Part shown: in pieces, positions 7,919-15,248 of the stretch | Layout of the letters: each line of letters opens with the position of its first letter | Position numbering within the stretch: position 1 is the stretch's first letter | Origin: a bacterium | GTDB lineage: Bacteria > CG2-30-53-67 > CG2-30-70-394 | NCBI GenBank assembly: GCA_024278555.1 | Contig: JAJRSX010000028.1 | Location: 1-30,374, forward strand | Direction of reading: 5' to 3' | Length of the DNA stretch: 30,374 nt | Notes under the pieces: model-generated | Told to the model about the DNA's origin: nothing | The model's input: only the letters and a program-made list of their open reading frames with translations | Databases searched by the model: none | Program-made: the position numbers and the translations under genes

Positions 7919-8722
7919 ATGGACGCGGAGGCGGTGCGGGCGCTCCTGGAGCAGGTGGCCGCGGGGGCGACCTCGGTAGAGGCGGCCCTCACCTCCCTCC
8001 GCCATTTGCCGTACGAGCCGCTCGCCGAGGGCGGCATTACCTATGCCCGCCTCGACCACCACCGCGCCCTGCGCCAGGGGATCGGCGAGGTGGTCTACTG
8101 TGCGGGCAAGGGACCGGCGCAGGTGGCGGCGATCGCCGCCCGGATTGTCGAGCAGAGCGGCCGGCTGCTGGCCACCCGCGCCACCCCCGAGGACTTCGCG
8201 GCGGTGGCCGAGCGGCTGCCCGCGGCGCAGCACCACGAACAGGCCCGGGCGATCACCGTGGGCGAGGCGAAGGCGGGCGTCGGCGAGATCTGCCTGCTGA
8301 CCGCCGGTACCGCCGACCTGCCGGTGGCGGAGGAGGCGCGGGTGGTGGCCGAGTGGCTCGGATCGCGCGTCACCCCCCTCTACGACGTCGGGGTCGCCGG
8401 CCTCCACCGGCTGCTGGCCCAGCTGCCGCAGCTCGCCGACGCCCGGGTGGTGGTGGCGGTGGCGGGGATGGACGGGGTCCTGCCGACTGTCGCCGCCGGC
8501 CTCGGCGATCAGCCGCTTGTCGCGGTCCCCACCTCCACCGGCTACGGCGCCAACTTCGGCGGCATCGCGCCGCTCCTCACCATGCTCAACGCCTGTGCTC
8601 CGGGGGTCGGGGTGGTGAACATCGACAACGGCTTCGGCGCCGCCTGCCTGGCCCACCGGATCAACCTGTTGGGGGAGACGACCACAGACAACGAACGGCG
8701 AGCCCCAAATGGACACGAATAG
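7919..8722 (+). CDS. larB: LarB, nickel-pincer cofactor biosynthesis carboxylase/hydrolase
   Basis: This 267-residue protein has a LarB-specific N-terminus and a PurE/AIR-carboxylase-like C-terminal half (ICLLTAGTADLPVAEEA, DVGVAGLHRLL, VAGMDGVLPTVAAGL, VPTSTGYGANFGG, NIDNGFGAA). LarB carboxylates the pyridinium ring of nicotinic acid adenine dinucleotide and hydrolyses its phosphoanhydride, starting synthesis of the pincer cofactor. AAGGGG sits 5 nt before ATG 7919; ATG 7916 and GTG 7913 are in-frame alternatives. The conserved protein seems to end near AHRINLLGE. The last 15 or so residues (TTTDNERRAPNGHE) are encoded by sequence that looks like the adjoining intergenic repeats, so the tail may have been added when they arrived. 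Confidence 0.88.
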   Translation: MDAEAVRALLEQVAAGATSVEAALTSLRHLPYEPLAEGGITYARLDHHRALRQGIGEVVYCAGKGPAQVAAIAARIVEQSGRLLATRATPEDFAAVAERLPAAQHHEQARAITVGEAKAGVGEICLLTAGTADLPVAEEARVVAEWLGSRVTPLYDVGVAGLHRLLAQLPQLADARVVVAVAGMDGVLPTVAAGLGDQPLVAVPTSTGYGANFGGIAPLLTMLNACAPGVGVVNIDNGFGAACLAHRINLLGETTTDNERRAPNGHE

Positions 8723-8882
8723 ACGCACAAAGTTGGACGTCACCGGAGGCCGACCGGGGGACATCTTCGGCCTGGAAGGCCAAGCCCGCGCAGAGGCGCG
8801 GAGAGGTGCGGATTCGTTATCGGGGCGTCTCCGGCATAGGAACAGGGTTCTGGTGTCGCTGGGAAGGTGGGCCATTGCCCTA

Positions 8883-9341
8883 ACTGCCTATCCCCTTAGC
8901 TCATGACGGACGGCGTACTTCATTCTGAGAACAACAGGTTGAGCATGGCGAGTGACACGGCATCCACCCGCATAGGGGGGAGGCGTTTTCATGTACGACA
9001 TCTCACTCTTCCTCGATCGGGAAATGGACAACTCCTCGAAGGGGAAAGTCACCACAGAGACACAGAGGGCACAGAGAACTACATCAGAAAACAACGCGAT
9101 ATTGTGCCGTCCTCTTTCACGGCAACCCCGTGGCAATCCATTGTGAGGCCAAAGAGGAGGAAAGCACCTTTCCTTATGCAGTTCTCTGTGTCCTCTGTGT
9201 CTCTGTGGTGAAATCGCCTTCCATGCTTGCGCCGTGATCACCTCGTGAGTCCCTCGACCCTGTTGGCGGTATCTCCTCCCCCTGAAATTTTGCCCTCTTT
9301 CCGATTGCCCTTTTCCAGTCATGAGCTAAGGGGATAGGCGT
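8883..9341. mobile_element. Putative MITE with 22-bp terminal inverted repeats and 9-bp target duplication
   Basis: A perfect 22-bp inverted repeat lies at 8886-8907 (GCCTATCCCCTTAGC...) and 9318-9339. It is flanked directly by identical 9-mers ATTGCCCTA at 8874-8882 and 9342-9350. Terminal repeats plus short direct repeats are the signature of a transposed element. At about 459 bp with no coding sequence, it fits a non-autonomous MITE needing a transposase in trans. It sits inside the outer 8769/9488 inverted repeat. The parent insertion sequence family is not identified; several families make 9-bp duplications. Confidence 0.65.
9050..9210. repeat. Inner inverted repeat of CACAGAG-type sequence
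   Basis: Arms of 35 nt at 9050-9084 (CACCACAGAGACACAGAGG...) and 9176-9210 are inverted copies with two mismatches, separated by a 91-nt unique centre. Weaker similarity (GAAGG) extends outward. CACCACAGAGACACAGAGG-like sequences are frequent dispersed repeats in environmental genomes. This unit lies wholly within the putative MITE. Confidence 0.75.
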
Positions 9342-9521
9342 ATTGCCCTATGTTCCACGCGACCCTGCAATACGAACACCGCGACCCGGGGCAACATCCA
9401 CAAACTCCTCGCACCTCGCGCCGCTGTGGCCCCAACCCATCACCCCTCTGCGTCTCCGCGCCTCTGCGCGAGCCCGGCCTTCCAGGCCCAACCGAAACCC
9501 TTTTCTTCCGACGGTGACGCC

Positions 9522-10712
9522 ATGTCCCTAGACGCCTACCTCGACTGCGCCGCCGGGATCTGCGGCAACATGGTGCTCGGCGCCTGCCTCGACGCCGGGG
9601 TGGAGGAGGCGGCGCTGCGTGGGGTGTTGGCCTCCCTCGGTCTCGACGGCTGGGAGCTCATGGTCGAGCGGACCACCCGCGGCGGCGTGGCGTGTACCCA
9701 CGCCCGGGCCACCTGCACACCCTCCCACGACCACCGCCACCTCGCCGACTGTCTGGCGATCATCGCTCGCGCCGCCCTGCCCGCACCGGTGGCGACCCGT
9801 GCCACGGCCGTGTTTACCCGGCTGGCCGAGGCGGAGGCGGCGGTCCACGGGGTCGCGGTCGAGGCGGTCCACTTTCACGAGGTGGGGGCGGTGGACGCCC
9901 TCATCGACATCGTCGGAAGCTGCTGGGCACTGCACACGCTTGGTGTCGAGCGCATCACCCACTCGCCGGTCAACGTGGGCGACGGCTGGGTCACCTGCGC
10001 CCACGGCCGCCTGCCGGTGCCGCCGCCGGCGGTGGAGCGGCTCCTGGTGGGCCGGCCGGTGTGTCGCGGCGTCCCCGGGGTGGCGGAGGCAGGAGAGCTC
10101 ACCACCCCCACCGGGGCCGCCCTCCTTTCCGCCCTCGCAACCCCCGCACCAGCGGCCGCGACCCACACGGTGGCGCGCACCGGCTACGGCGGCGGCGATC
10201 GGGATCAGACCGGCTTTGCCAACTGCCTCCGTCTCTCCCTCCTCGCCCCTGAACCCACCGGCCGGGAGCGGGTGGTGGAGCTGGTCTGCGACCTCGATGA
10301 CCTCCACCCGGAGTGCTACCCGGAGGTGGCCTTCGCCGTTCACGCCGCCGGTGGCCTCGACACAACCCTGGCGCCGATCACCACCAAACACGGCCGCCCC
10401 GCCACCCGCCTCACCGCCCTCGCCCCACCCGCCGTTGCCGCCGCGGTAGAGGCGACCCTCTTTTGCCACACCACGACCTTCGGGGTGCGTCGGCGGGAGG
10501 TCACCCGCACGGTCCTGGCCCGCCGCTTCGTGGAGGTCGCGACGCCGTACGGCACGGTGCGCGTCAAGGAGGGGTGGCGCGGAGGCGAGCGGCTCCAGGC
10601 CACCCCCGAGTACGGCGACTGCGCCGCGGCAGCCGCGCAACACCGGGTGGCGACCCGGGAGGTCTACCGGGCCGCCCTGGCCGCCATTGGGCCGCCCGGG
10701 GAGGCGCCATGA
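9522..10712 (+). CDS. larC: LarC, nickel insertion protein for the pincer cofactor
   Basis: This 396-residue protein begins MSLDAYLDCAAGICGNMVLGACLDAGV, the LarC N-terminal signature; the usual SGDM is CGNM here. It includes VEAVHFHEVGAVDALIDIVG, ELTTPTGAALLSALA, TGYGGGDRD, ELVCDLDDLHPE and the typical end PEYGDC...TREVYRAAL. LarC uses CTP to insert nickel into the pincer dithio-cofactor, completing the group used by lactate racemase-type enzymes. I chose ATG 9522 because the LarC homology starts there; no good ribosome site is visible. In Lactiplantibacillus plantarum LarC is made by joining two frames, whereas here it is one frame. larA and larE are not in the window. The stop overlaps the next gene (ATGA). 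Confidence 0.87.
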   Translation: MSLDAYLDCAAGICGNMVLGACLDAGVEEAALRGVLASLGLDGWELMVERTTRGGVACTHARATCTPSHDHRHLADCLAIIARAALPAPVATRATAVFTRLAEAEAAVHGVAVEAVHFHEVGAVDALIDIVGSCWALHTLGVERITHSPVNVGDGWVTCAHGRLPVPPPAVERLLVGRPVCRGVPGVAEAGELTTPTGAALLSALATPAPAAATHTVARTGYGGGDRDQTGFANCLRLSLLAPEPTGRERVVELVCDLDDLHPECYPEVAFAVHAAGGLDTTLAPITTKHGRPATRLTALAPPAVAAAVEATLFCHTTTFGVRRREVTRTVLARRFVEVATPYGTVRVKEGWRGGERLQATPEYGDCAAAAAQHRVATREVYRAALAAIGPPGEAP

Positions 10713-11293
10713 CCCCGTGGCTCCTGCCGACCACCGGCGCCTTCATCGGCTGGCTCACCAATAAGGTCGCCCTCACCCTCCTCTTCCGGCCGCGCGAGCC
10801 GGTGGCCATCGGCCCGTGGCGTCTGCAGGGGATCATCCCCGCCCGCCGCGAACGGCTCGCCGCCGCCATCGCCCGGGCGGTCCAGCGCGACCTCCTCTCC
10901 GAAACCCAGATCGCCCAGCTCATCGCCGAGATCGATCTAAGGGGTGAGGTAGAACGGGCGGTGGAACGGGCCATCGACCAGCGCATCGACAGCCGCCGCA
11001 TCGAGGGGGTGCCGGTGGTGGGACGGGTGAGCCGCCGCTTCTACGACGAGCTGAAACGGCGGGTGATGGCGGCGGTGGCGAGCCGCGCCCGGGACTACCA
11101 GCAACGGGTCGCCCACCGGATCGCCACCCGCGTCGACGTGGAGGCGCTGGTCCGCGCCCGGGTGGAGGCGATGGAGACGACCCAGGTGGAGGCGCTGCTC
11201 CTCGACCTCCTGCGCCACGAGTTCCGCTACCTCGAGTGGATGGGTGCGCTCCTCGGGGCGGCGATCGGGGCGCTCCAGCTCCTCTTGCTCTGA
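10709..11293 (+). CDS. DUF445-family membrane protein, short form
   Basis: This 194-residue protein starts at the ATG overlapping the larC stop (ATGA, 10709-10712). It has an N-terminal hydrophobic helix (PTTGAFIGWLTNKVALTLLF) containing the GWLTNK motif typical of DUF445/YheB-type proteins. The next line of the family, FRPREPVAIGPWRLQGIIPARR, follows. A long charged helical middle comes after (about residues 45-165), and a C-terminal membrane helix (YLEWMGALLGAAIGALQLLLL). The function of DUF445 is unknown. Tight coupling to larC suggests only shared expression. It is the last gene of the plus-strand group and faces qmoC. Confidence 0.78.
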   Translation: MTPWLLPTTGAFIGWLTNKVALTLLFRPREPVAIGPWRLQGIIPARRERLAAAIARAVQRDLLSETQIAQLIAEIDLRGEVERAVERAIDQRIDSRRIEGVPVVGRVSRRFYDELKRRVMAAVASRARDYQQRVAHRIATRVDVEALVRARVEAMETTQVEALLLDLLRHEFRYLEWMGALLGAAIGALQLLLL

Positions 11294-11303
11294 ATCGGCG
11301 ACG

Positions 11304-11341
11304 AAAAAAGAGGCGCCCCGGCCGGTAGGCCGGGGCGCCTC
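11304..11341 (-). terminator. Rho-independent terminator of qmoC
   Basis: A 14-bp perfect GC-rich stem (GAGGCGCCCCGGCC, 11310-11323 with 11328-11341, loop GGTA) is followed on the minus strand by six T (A-run 11304-11309). It begins 4 nt after the qmoC stop. No T-run follows on the plus strand, so it mainly serves the qmo transcript. Confidence 0.9.
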
Positions 11342-11345
11342 TCCC

Positions 11346-13022
11346 CTACTCGTCCTTCGCCTCTTCCTCGGCGGGGGGCGCCGGCGGGGCGGGCGGCTTG
11401 GCGCCACCCGGTACGCCGCCGAACATCGGCGGCGGCGGCGTGCCACCAATCTTGGAACCACCCGGCGCCGGGGGCGGCGGCGAGCCGCCGATCGTTGACC
11501 CACCGGCGGGCGGCGGCGGACTCCCGCCGATCTTGGAGCCACCCGCAGGCGGCGGCGGACTGCCGCCAATCTTGCTGCCACCACCCGGAGGCGGGGGCGG
11601 GGTGCCACCGATGCCCCCGCCGCCGCCCAGGGGCGAGGAGGGGGGCGGGCCACCGCCGATCTTGCTGCCGCCGCCCAGGGGCGAGGAGGGCGGTGCACCA
11701 CCACCGATCTTGGACCCCCCAAACATGGAGGGGGGCGCACCGCCACCGATCTTCGAGCCACCGCCGAGGGGCGAACCACCGCCGCCAAGGGGGGAGGTGG
11801 CAGCGGGACCACCGGCCGCGGCAGGTGCGGCGGCCTCCTCCTCTTCCTCCTCCTCCTCGACCTCCTCCGGCGGCTCCTCAGGCGGCCCCGGCAGGACCAC
11901 CGCGACCTCCTCCGCCGCGTACATCTTCTCATGCACCATCGCCGCGGTGCGGTAGAAGAGGTGGGCGAACTTCGAGTACGGCATGTAGCCGAGAAGCATG
12001 AAGATGAGGCAGAGGTGGATAAAGTAGGTGGGGTAGGCGATCCCGGCCGCGCCCGACAGGCGGGTGAGCTCGGTGAGGGTCCCGGTCACCGCCACCGCGG
12101 TGAGGAGCCCGAGGAAGAGCCAGTCGAAGTAGCTGGAGGGAAGGTTATTGCGCTCCTCCGGCCCCTTCTCGAAACGGCGCGCCACCAGGCGGGCACACCC
12201 ATAGAGGAGAAGGACGGCGCTGACGTTGCCGAGGATCTTGACCGGATCGTACAGGGGAAGGGGGGTGAGGCGATCGAAGAGGTAGTAGTAGAGGGTCACC
12301 AGGGTGGTGGTGGCGAAGGCGCCGAGGAAGCCGTAGAGCATCGGCAGGTGGCCGTAGTACCGCTTTCCCTCGACCGAACACTTGCGAAACTGGGTATGGG
12401 AGAGGATCTCCTTGCCGGTCAAGACGGCCGCCTCCGCCATCGTTCGTCTGGGGGACTCCCCGGCGCGGTGGGCGGAGATGCCGGTCCAGTAGCGGCGCAT
12501 CCCCATCAGGCCGGCAATAAAGCCGAAGAAGGAGACCGGGATGTAGAGGTACTCCAAAATGTGGATGGAGAAGAGCTTCGAGTAGACGATCTCCCCCTCG
12601 GGGATGTGCAGGTGGCCCTCGATCCCGAGGGCCACCAACAGGATGACCGCCGGGATCGCGAAGAGGAGCGGCAGGTACTTGGCGTCGTTAAAGAGGCGGG
12701 CGAAGGGGCGAGGCCAGGCAAAGTGGGTGATGGTGTAGTCACGCACCGCCGACAGGAGCTCGCCCGGCTTGGCGCCGCGTGGGCAGTAGGAGGAGCAGTC
12801 GCGACAGTTGTGGCAGACCCACACCAGCGGGTCGGAGACCAGCTTCTCCTTCATCCCCCACTGGGCGTGGATCATCTCCGGCCGCGGGAAGGGGCGATCG
12901 TCGGTGGAGATCGGGCAGACCACCGAACAGGTGGCGCACTGGTAGCAGCTCTTCAGATTTTCGCCGCCGAACGCCTTGAGGCTGCGAATGAATTCGAGAT
13001 CCGGTGCGACGGGAGTCGACAT
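11346..13022 (-). CDS. qmoC: QmoC, membrane subunit of the quinone-interacting oxidoreductase, with a long repeat tail
   Basis: This 558-residue protein begins with an HdrC-like iron-sulfur domain holding two CxxCxxCxxxCP sites (Cys26/29/32/36 and 70/73/76/80). A haem-b membrane domain follows, with hydrophobic segments near 117-133, 150-175, 228-248, 262-280, 301-316 and 322-346. QmoC passes electrons between the quinone pool and QmoAB, the partner of APS reductase. Usual QmoC ends soon after the last membrane helix (about 385-400 residues). Here about 180 residues follow: an acidic stretch (EEPPEEVEEEEEEEE), then eight GGSKIGG-like repeats with proline linkers, ending AEEEAKDE. I chose ATG 13022 with AGGTG upstream; GTG 13031 is an alternative. 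It starts 58 nt after the qmoB stop. Confidence 0.92.
   Translation of the reverse strand: MSTPVAPDLEFIRSLKAFGGENLKSCYQCATCSVVCPISTDDRPFPRPEMIHAQWGMKEKLVSDPLVWVCHNCRDCSSYCPRGAKPGELLSAVRDYTITHFAWPRPFARLFNDAKYLPLLFAIPAVILLVALGIEGHLHIPEGEIVYSKLFSIHILEYLYIPVSFFGFIAGLMGMRRYWTGISAHRAGESPRRTMAEAAVLTGKEILSHTQFRKCSVEGKRYYGHLPMLYGFLGAFATTTLVTLYYYLFDRLTPLPLYDPVKILGNVSAVLLLYGCARLVARRFEKGPEERNNLPSSYFDWLFLGLLTAVAVTGTLTELTRLSGAAGIAYPTYFIHLCLIFMLLGYMPYSKFAHLFYRTAAMVHEKMYAAEEVAVVLPGPPEEPPEEVEEEEEEEEAAAPAAAGGPAATSPLGGGGSPLGGGSKIGGGAPPSMFGGSKIGGGAPPSSPLGGGSKIGGGPPPSSPLGGGGGIGGTPPPPPGGGSKIGGSPPPPAGGSKIGGSPPPPAGGSTIGGSPPPPAPGGSKIGGTPPPPMFGGVPGGAKPPAPPAPPAEEEAKDE
11400..11830 (-). repeat. Coding tandem repeat GGSKIGG(S/G)PPPP in the qmoC tail
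   Basis: Eight units can be read in the qmoC frame: six with SKIGG, one STIGG and one GGIGG. The first units are joined by APPSMF / APPSSPL / PPPSSPL and the later ones by SPPPPA or TPPPPMF. The late units are 13 residues (39 bp) and nearly identical, which suggests recent unit duplication. The frame is intact throughout and is followed at once by the qmo terminator. Confidence 0.85.
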
Positions 13023-13080
13023 GGTAGGCACCTACGAGGCAGTGGTGATCGAATAGGGGGAGACCGCGGTCGACGCGGGG

Positions 13081-15246
13081 CTAGAAGCCCTTGAAGGGGT
13101 TGGGGCCGATCTTGTTGATGTGCTTGACGAACCCCTTCACGATCTCGGGGAAGCGCTGGTACTCGGAGATCGGGAACTCGATGTACTGGACCCGCTCCGC
13201 CTCCAGACCGAGGCGATCGAGGGTCTCCTGAATCTTCCCGAGGCGCTCCACCGCCAGCTCCGAGCCGCGAATCATGTGGCACTGGTAGTTATCGCCGTGC
13301 TTGCAGCCCAGCAGCATGACGCCGTCGAAGCCGCCGGAGAGGGAGTCGGCGATCCACACCTGGTTGATCGCGCCGAGGCAGCGCACCGGCACGAAGCGCA
13401 CCTGGACGTCGTACTGGAGCCGCTTCACCCCCGCCATATCAATGGCCGGGTAGGCGTCGTTCTCGCACATGAAGGCGAGGAAGCGCAGCTTGCCGGAGTC
13501 TTCACTCGGGATGTCGATGGCACGAATCTGCGACGAGGTGCCGTCGATGGAGTAGTTCTGGAAGTTGATGACCCGCTCGGGGCACGCCCCCATGCAGATG
13601 CCGCAGCGGCGGCACCGGTTAATGTTGAGCTGCGGGAAGCCCTTCTCATCCTCGTTGAGGGTGCCGAAGGGGCACTCCTCGGTACACCGCTTGCATGCGG
13701 TACACCGATCGAGACCGAAGTCTGGATAGGTGGGGTCCATCGCTCGCGGCAGGGCGGCGATGCCGGTACGGGCGTACTCGATCGCCTGGATCGCCTTCAT
13801 GGCCGCGCCGCCGCCGTCGATATAGGCGTTGGCGATGTCCATCGGCGCCCGCACGGTGCCGGCGGCGAAGATGCCGGTACGCCGGGTCTCGTACGGGAAG
13901 CAGATGAAGTGGGAGTCGGGGAAGCCGTACTTGAGGTCCGGCAGGGCCGCTCCCTGGCGGTACTCGAGGGCGAGGATGTCGTTCTCCAGGGTCGACGGCA
14001 CGATGCCGGTGGCCAGGACCACGAGGTCGACCTCAACGGTGATCGGCCCCCCAAGCAGCGTCTCCTCCGCGGTCACCGACACCTGGTTGGCGCCCACCGG
14101 CTTCACCTCGGTGACGTTGCCCTTGGTGAGGAAGACCCCCTCATCCTCCTGCATCGCCTTGTAGAAATACTCCTGATGGCCGGGGGTCCGCATGTCGCGA
14201 TAGAAGACAAAGGCACGCCCGTTGACCGGGTCGGCCTCGCGCACGTACGCCGCCTGCTTCAGAGAGGTGGCGCAGCAGCTCGACGAGCAGTAGGGCAGAT
14301 GGTCCGGATCCCGCGAGCCGGCGCACAGGACGAAGGCGACCGAGGTCGCCGGCCGGCCGTCGGAGGGGCGGACGATCTTGCCGCTCTTGGCCATCGCCTC
14401 GAAGGTGTCGGAGCTGACCACGTTGGGGGAGGCGCCGAAACCGAGGTGGTCGAGCTTCGCGGCGTCGTAGGAGGAGGCGCCGGTGGCGAGGACCACCGAG
14501 CCCACCTGCATCGCCACCTCGTCGCCGTCGCGCTTCACCAGGGCGGTAAAGAGGCCGGGCTGGCCGGAGATCTTCACCACCTCCGAGGAGGTCATCACCT
14601 CGATGTTGGGCTGCGCCTTGACCTCCCCCTCCTTGCGCGCCAGGTCGGGCTCGCTGAGCTCGGCGTACGGCTGCCGCTGGGGGAGCTGGCGGTGGAGGGT
14701 GCGCAGGTAGCCGCCGAGCTCCGCCTCCTTCTCCACCAGAACCACCTTGTGGCCCGCCTTTGCCGCCTCGATCGCCGCCTGCATGCCGGTGGCGCCGGCG
14801 CCGATCACCAGGAGGGTGTCGTACACCTCCTGGGTCACCGACGACTCGGGGATCGAGCTCTTGCTGTTCTTGACCAGCCCCATGCGCAGGTAGTCCTGCG
14901 CCAGGGCGTCGGTCTCCTCGTCGTTGGGGGTGTGGCACCACGCCACCTGCTCGCGCAGGTTCACCCGATCGAGGACGACATCGTCGCCGAAGGCGAAGAC
15001 ATCCTGGTTCACCCGCCCCGAACAGGCGGCGATGACCACCCGGTTGACACCCTCGCCGTCGATGTCATCGCGGATGACCTTCACCCCCTCGTCACTACAG
15101 AGGAAGGCGTTGGTCTTGCAGGTCGACGACTTCGGATCGCCGTTGGCGATCTTCTCGAGGGCCTCGATATCGAGGGCGTCACCGAGGCCGCATCCCGTGC
15201 AGATGTAGGTGCCGAGCTTCGGCTCGGCGGCGGTATCGTTGGCCAC
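13081..15246 (-). CDS. qmoB: QmoB, HdrA-like flavoprotein with C-terminal MvhD-like domain
   Basis: This 721-residue protein has an N-terminal CTGCGL segment and a flavin-binding domain with LLVIGAGATGMQAAIEAAKAG from about residue 143. HdrA-type motifs follow (LCAGSRDPDHLPYCSSSCC). A two-cluster ferredoxin domain has CTACKRCTEECP near 515 and CRRCGICMGACP near 542. A final domain (FLAFMCENDAYPAID, VRFVPVRCLGAINQ, GVMLLGCKHGDNYQC) resembles MvhD/FrhD electron-transfer subunits. QmoAB is the cytoplasmic part linking APS reductase to QmoC. I chose GTG 15246 because AAGGAG is 6 nt upstream; the upstream TTG is directly against the ribosome site. It begins 2 nt after the qmoA stop. Confidence 0.93.
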   Translation of the reverse strand: MANDTAAEPKLGTYICTGCGLGDALDIEALEKIANGDPKSSTCKTNAFLCSDEGVKVIRDDIDGEGVNRVVIAACSGRVNQDVFAFGDDVVLDRVNLREQVAWCHTPNDEETDALAQDYLRMGLVKNSKSSIPESSVTQEVYDTLLVIGAGATGMQAAIEAAKAGHKVVLVEKEAELGGYLRTLHRQLPQRQPYAELSEPDLARKEGEVKAQPNIEVMTSSEVVKISGQPGLFTALVKRDGDEVAMQVGSVVLATGASSYDAAKLDHLGFGASPNVVSSDTFEAMAKSGKIVRPSDGRPATSVAFVLCAGSRDPDHLPYCSSSCCATSLKQAAYVREADPVNGRAFVFYRDMRTPGHQEYFYKAMQEDEGVFLTKGNVTEVKPVGANQVSVTAEETLLGGPITVEVDLVVLATGIVPSTLENDILALEYRQGAALPDLKYGFPDSHFICFPYETRRTGIFAAGTVRAPMDIANAYIDGGGAAMKAIQAIEYARTGIAALPRAMDPTYPDFGLDRCTACKRCTEECPFGTLNEDEKGFPQLNINRCRRCGICMGACPERVINFQNYSIDGTSSQIRAIDIPSEDSGKLRFLAFMCENDAYPAIDMAGVKRLQYDVQVRFVPVRCLGAINQVWIADSLSGGFDGVMLLGCKHGDNYQCHMIRGSELAVERLGKIQETLDRLGLEAERVQYIEFPISEYQRFPEIVKGFVKHINKIGPNPFKGF

Positions 15247-15248
15247 GT

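Larger units (their letters stand above)
8769..9488. repeat. Outer inverted repeat of a nested palindromic region
   Basis: Arms of 36 nt at 8769-8804 and 9453-9488 are inverted copies with three mismatches. Each contains the 13-nt palindrome GGCCTGGAAGGCC and an exact 18-nt CGCGCAGAGGCGCGGAGA. GCAGAGGCGCGGAG-type sequences recur between genes of many environmental bacteria. The whole larB-larC gap (8723-9521) is occupied by this and the two repeats nested inside it. The short open frames here show no protein-like features and I do not annotate them. Confidence 0.75.

Noticed and set aside
8888-9531. Short open frames in the larB-larC gap
   Set aside because: They are composed of the inverted repeats themselves and show no conserved protein features.
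11400-11830. Regular repeats possibly a CRISPR array
   Set aside because: The repeats are in frame within qmoC, encode GGSKIGG/PPPP units and have no unique spacers of constant length.
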